Position numbers and translations under genes: made by a program
Notes under the pieces: model-generated
What the model was told of the DNA's origin: nothing
Seen by the model: the letters and a program-made list of their open reading frames with translations, nothing else
The model's database searches: none
Shown: piece after piece, positions 23,914 through 24,611 of the stretch
Numbering within the stretch: position 1 is the first letter of the stretch
Layout: the number at the start of each line of letters is the position of its first letter
NCBI RefSeq assembly: GCF_048548695.1
Contig: NZ_JBLYIF010000024.1
From: Neptuniibacter sp048548695
GTDB taxonomy: Bacteria; Pseudomonadota; Gammaproteobacteria; Pseudomonadales; Balneatricaceae
Length of the DNA: 24,611 bases
Strand: one strand, 5' to 3'

Positions 23914-24186
23914 TTAGTCATCCAGCTTGGCTTTCACAACATCTCCGGTTTCAGGATGGTAGTAAATCTCTACCCGACGTCGCTCCTGGTCATAACCGTA
24001 AATTTCATAGCAGCCACCAGAAGTGACTTTGAATTTTTTAATGCTGTACCCCTGATCAAGAATTTTCTGCTGCATGGCCAGCTCTGGAAGCCAGTTGGAT
24101 TGGTCGCCATCGGTACATTTAGGTCCAGCGAACACTGTACCAGCCGCCGTCATTAAAACAGTGGTGAATAGAATAGATTTCATCAT
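23914..24186 (-). CDS. PepSY-domain periplasmic protein
   Basis: This small protein (about 90 residues) has a signal peptide (MKSILFTTVLMTAAGTVFAG) and one PepSY-like domain: LAMQQKILDQGYSIKKFKVT followed by CYEIYGYDQERRRVEIYYHP. Two cysteines remain in the mature protein (PKC, GGCYE). PepSY domains are thought to bind or inhibit periplasmic partners. Three consecutive ATG codons (24189, 24186, 24183) compete. I placed the start at 24186, 6 bases from AAGGAG, but the third is nearly as good. In many gammaproteobacteria, as I recall, PepSY and cytochrome b genes sit beside a QseBC-type pair; here no such pair is adjacent. Confidence 0.88.
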   Translation of the reverse strand: MMKSILFTTVLMTAAGTVFAGPKCTDGDQSNWLPELAMQQKILDQGYSIKKFKVTSGGCYEIYGYDQERRRVEIYYHPETGDVVKAKLDD

Positions 24187-24207
24187 CATAAGCTCCTTGA
24201 AAGTTAA

Positions 24208-24220
24208 CTGACCGGGTCAG
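24208..24220. promoter_or_regulatory. Palindrome CTGACC-G-GGTCAG
   Basis: A perfect 13-base inverted repeat lies about 20 bases upstream of the PepSY start codon and overlaps the -10-like hexamer CATACT (24224-24219). Its position near the transcription start would suit a repressor operator, or it may form a hairpin in the leader. The binding protein is unknown. Confidence 0.35.
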
Positions 24221-24251
24221 TATGCAATGCAAAACTTAAAATAAACTTATG
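24219..24251 (-). promoter_or_regulatory. Second PmrA/QseB-like direct repeat, upstream of PepSY-cytochrome b561
   Basis: On the minus strand CATAAG (24251-24246), five bases TTTAT and TTTAAG (24240-24235) repeat the arrangement seen at 5692-5708, with an identical second half-site and one mismatch from consensus in the first. Ten bases later comes CATACT (24224-24219), the same spacing as TAACCT at the other site. It ends about 50 bases before the PepSY start. Shared control by the regulator at 699-1361 is inferred. Confidence 0.45.
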
Positions 24252-24342
24252 AGATGTCAGTTTGAGGACAAGGCACGCAACCACAGTAATGCTGCCCCAG
24301 TGAAGGACAGCAAGTTTGTGGTATAGACGGTGAGTTATCGGT

Positions 24343-24611
24343 CTAATCTGCTTCAGGTGCTGACGTATCAGGTACCGGCATTTCAACCGGTAATGCAAAC
24401 GCCACATCCGGCAACTGCGGTTTGCTGAACAGGTAACCCTGCCCCATATCACTCTGGTAGCCTTGCAACAGTGACAGTTGTGCCGCCGTTTCGATGCCTT
24501 CAGCGACAACCACAAGTTGCAGTTTATGCGCCATGGTGATGACACCCTGAACAATTTTCCGATCCGCCAGATCAACTTCAAGATCCTGAATAAAACTCCG
24601 GTCAATTTTCA
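24343..24611 (-). CDS. EAL-domain protein, C-terminal part (cut by window edge)
   Basis: The 88 visible C-terminal residues belong to an EAL domain. KIDRSFIQDLE at the very start, then VITMAHKLQLVVVAEGIET and the DMGQGYLFSKP motif, are conserved in cyclic-di-GMP phosphodiesterases; the Glu in VAEGIET is a conserved catalytic-site position. A short tail rich in Pro, Glu and Asp follows (PVEMPVPDTSAPEAD). The EAL signature itself and any GGDEF, PAS or membrane domains are outside the window, so catalytic competence cannot be judged. The gene ends about 90 bases upstream of the PmrA-like site, and I see no clear terminator after it. Confidence 0.92.
   Translation of the reverse strand, partial: KIDRSFIQDLEVDLADRKIVQGVITMAHKLQLVVVAEGIETAAQLSLLQGYQSDMGQGYLFSKPQLPDVAFALPVEMPVPDTSAPEAD

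Overview
The window reads as chromosomal DNA of a free-living, probably marine, gammaproteobacterium (Oceanospirillales/Alteromonadales-like). This is inferred from protein character, moderate base composition and the urtABCDE-ureDABCEFG gene order, not from a database match. Nearly everything is on the minus strand; the one clear plus-strand gene is a rhodanese. I see no rRNA, tRNA, CRISPR array, insertion sequence or phage gene.

Region 1 (1-5708, minus) is one tightly packed transcription unit. In order of transcription it encodes a 'thermostable hemolysin' family protein (GNAT/autoinducer-synthase-like fold), an ANL adenylate-forming ligase, a heme-oxygenase-like di-iron oxidase, a short-chain dehydrogenase, a secreted TPR-like protein, a QseB/PmrA-type response regulator and a QseC/PmrB-type histidine kinase cut by the window edge. 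Several junctions overlap (TGATG, GTGA). A direct repeat of PmrA/QseB type, CTTAAG-N5-TTTAAG, lies just upstream of the first gene. My reading is a small-molecule biosynthetic cassette that carries its own sensor and is probably autoregulated. The product is unknown, and this is the best candidate here for an undescribed system.

Region 2 (5742-17051, minus) is a complete urea uptake and hydrolysis operon. The ABC importer urtABCDE comes first, then urease accessory ureD, structural genes ureABC, accessory genes ureEFG and a HupE/UreJ nickel permease, followed by an intrinsic terminator. Urea is imported and hydrolysed in the cytoplasm; UreDEFG and HupE supply and insert nickel. Two GC-rich hairpins follow urtA and probably let the binding protein be made in excess of the permease. 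urtE uses TTG and urtB uses GTG as start codon.

Region 3 (17052-18677) has a divergent intergenic region with a perfect TACGTCA-TT-TGACGTA dyad, a small rhodanese gene on the plus strand, and a convergent secreted protein with a SHOCT-like C-terminus.

Region 4 (18859-23156, minus) is a two-gene signalling unit: an 1128-residue membrane hybrid histidine kinase whose sensor half is an NCS1-like (purine/cytosine permease) transporter joined to the kinase by a cysteine-rich module, and its four-base-overlapping partner, a REC/PAS-like/LuxR-HTH regulator. Its position suggests a role in nitrogen or urea sensing, but nothing in the sequence proves that.

Region 5 (23254-24611, minus) holds a PepSY-domain periplasmic protein and a cytochrome b561-type membrane protein with a strong terminator, preceded by a second PmrA/QseB-like direct repeat (CATAAG-N5-TTTAAG) spaced like the one in region 1, which links the two loci into a possible regulon. 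The last 269 bases are the C-terminus of an EAL-domain (cyclic-di-GMP phosphodiesterase type) protein that enters from outside the window.

No gene-free stretch exceeds 300 bases. The longest gaps are 17052-17305 (dyad, divergent promoters), 23157-23363 (terminator only), 18678-18858 (promoter region of the SHOCT protein, a short direct repeat) and 24190-24342 (PmrA-like site, palindrome).
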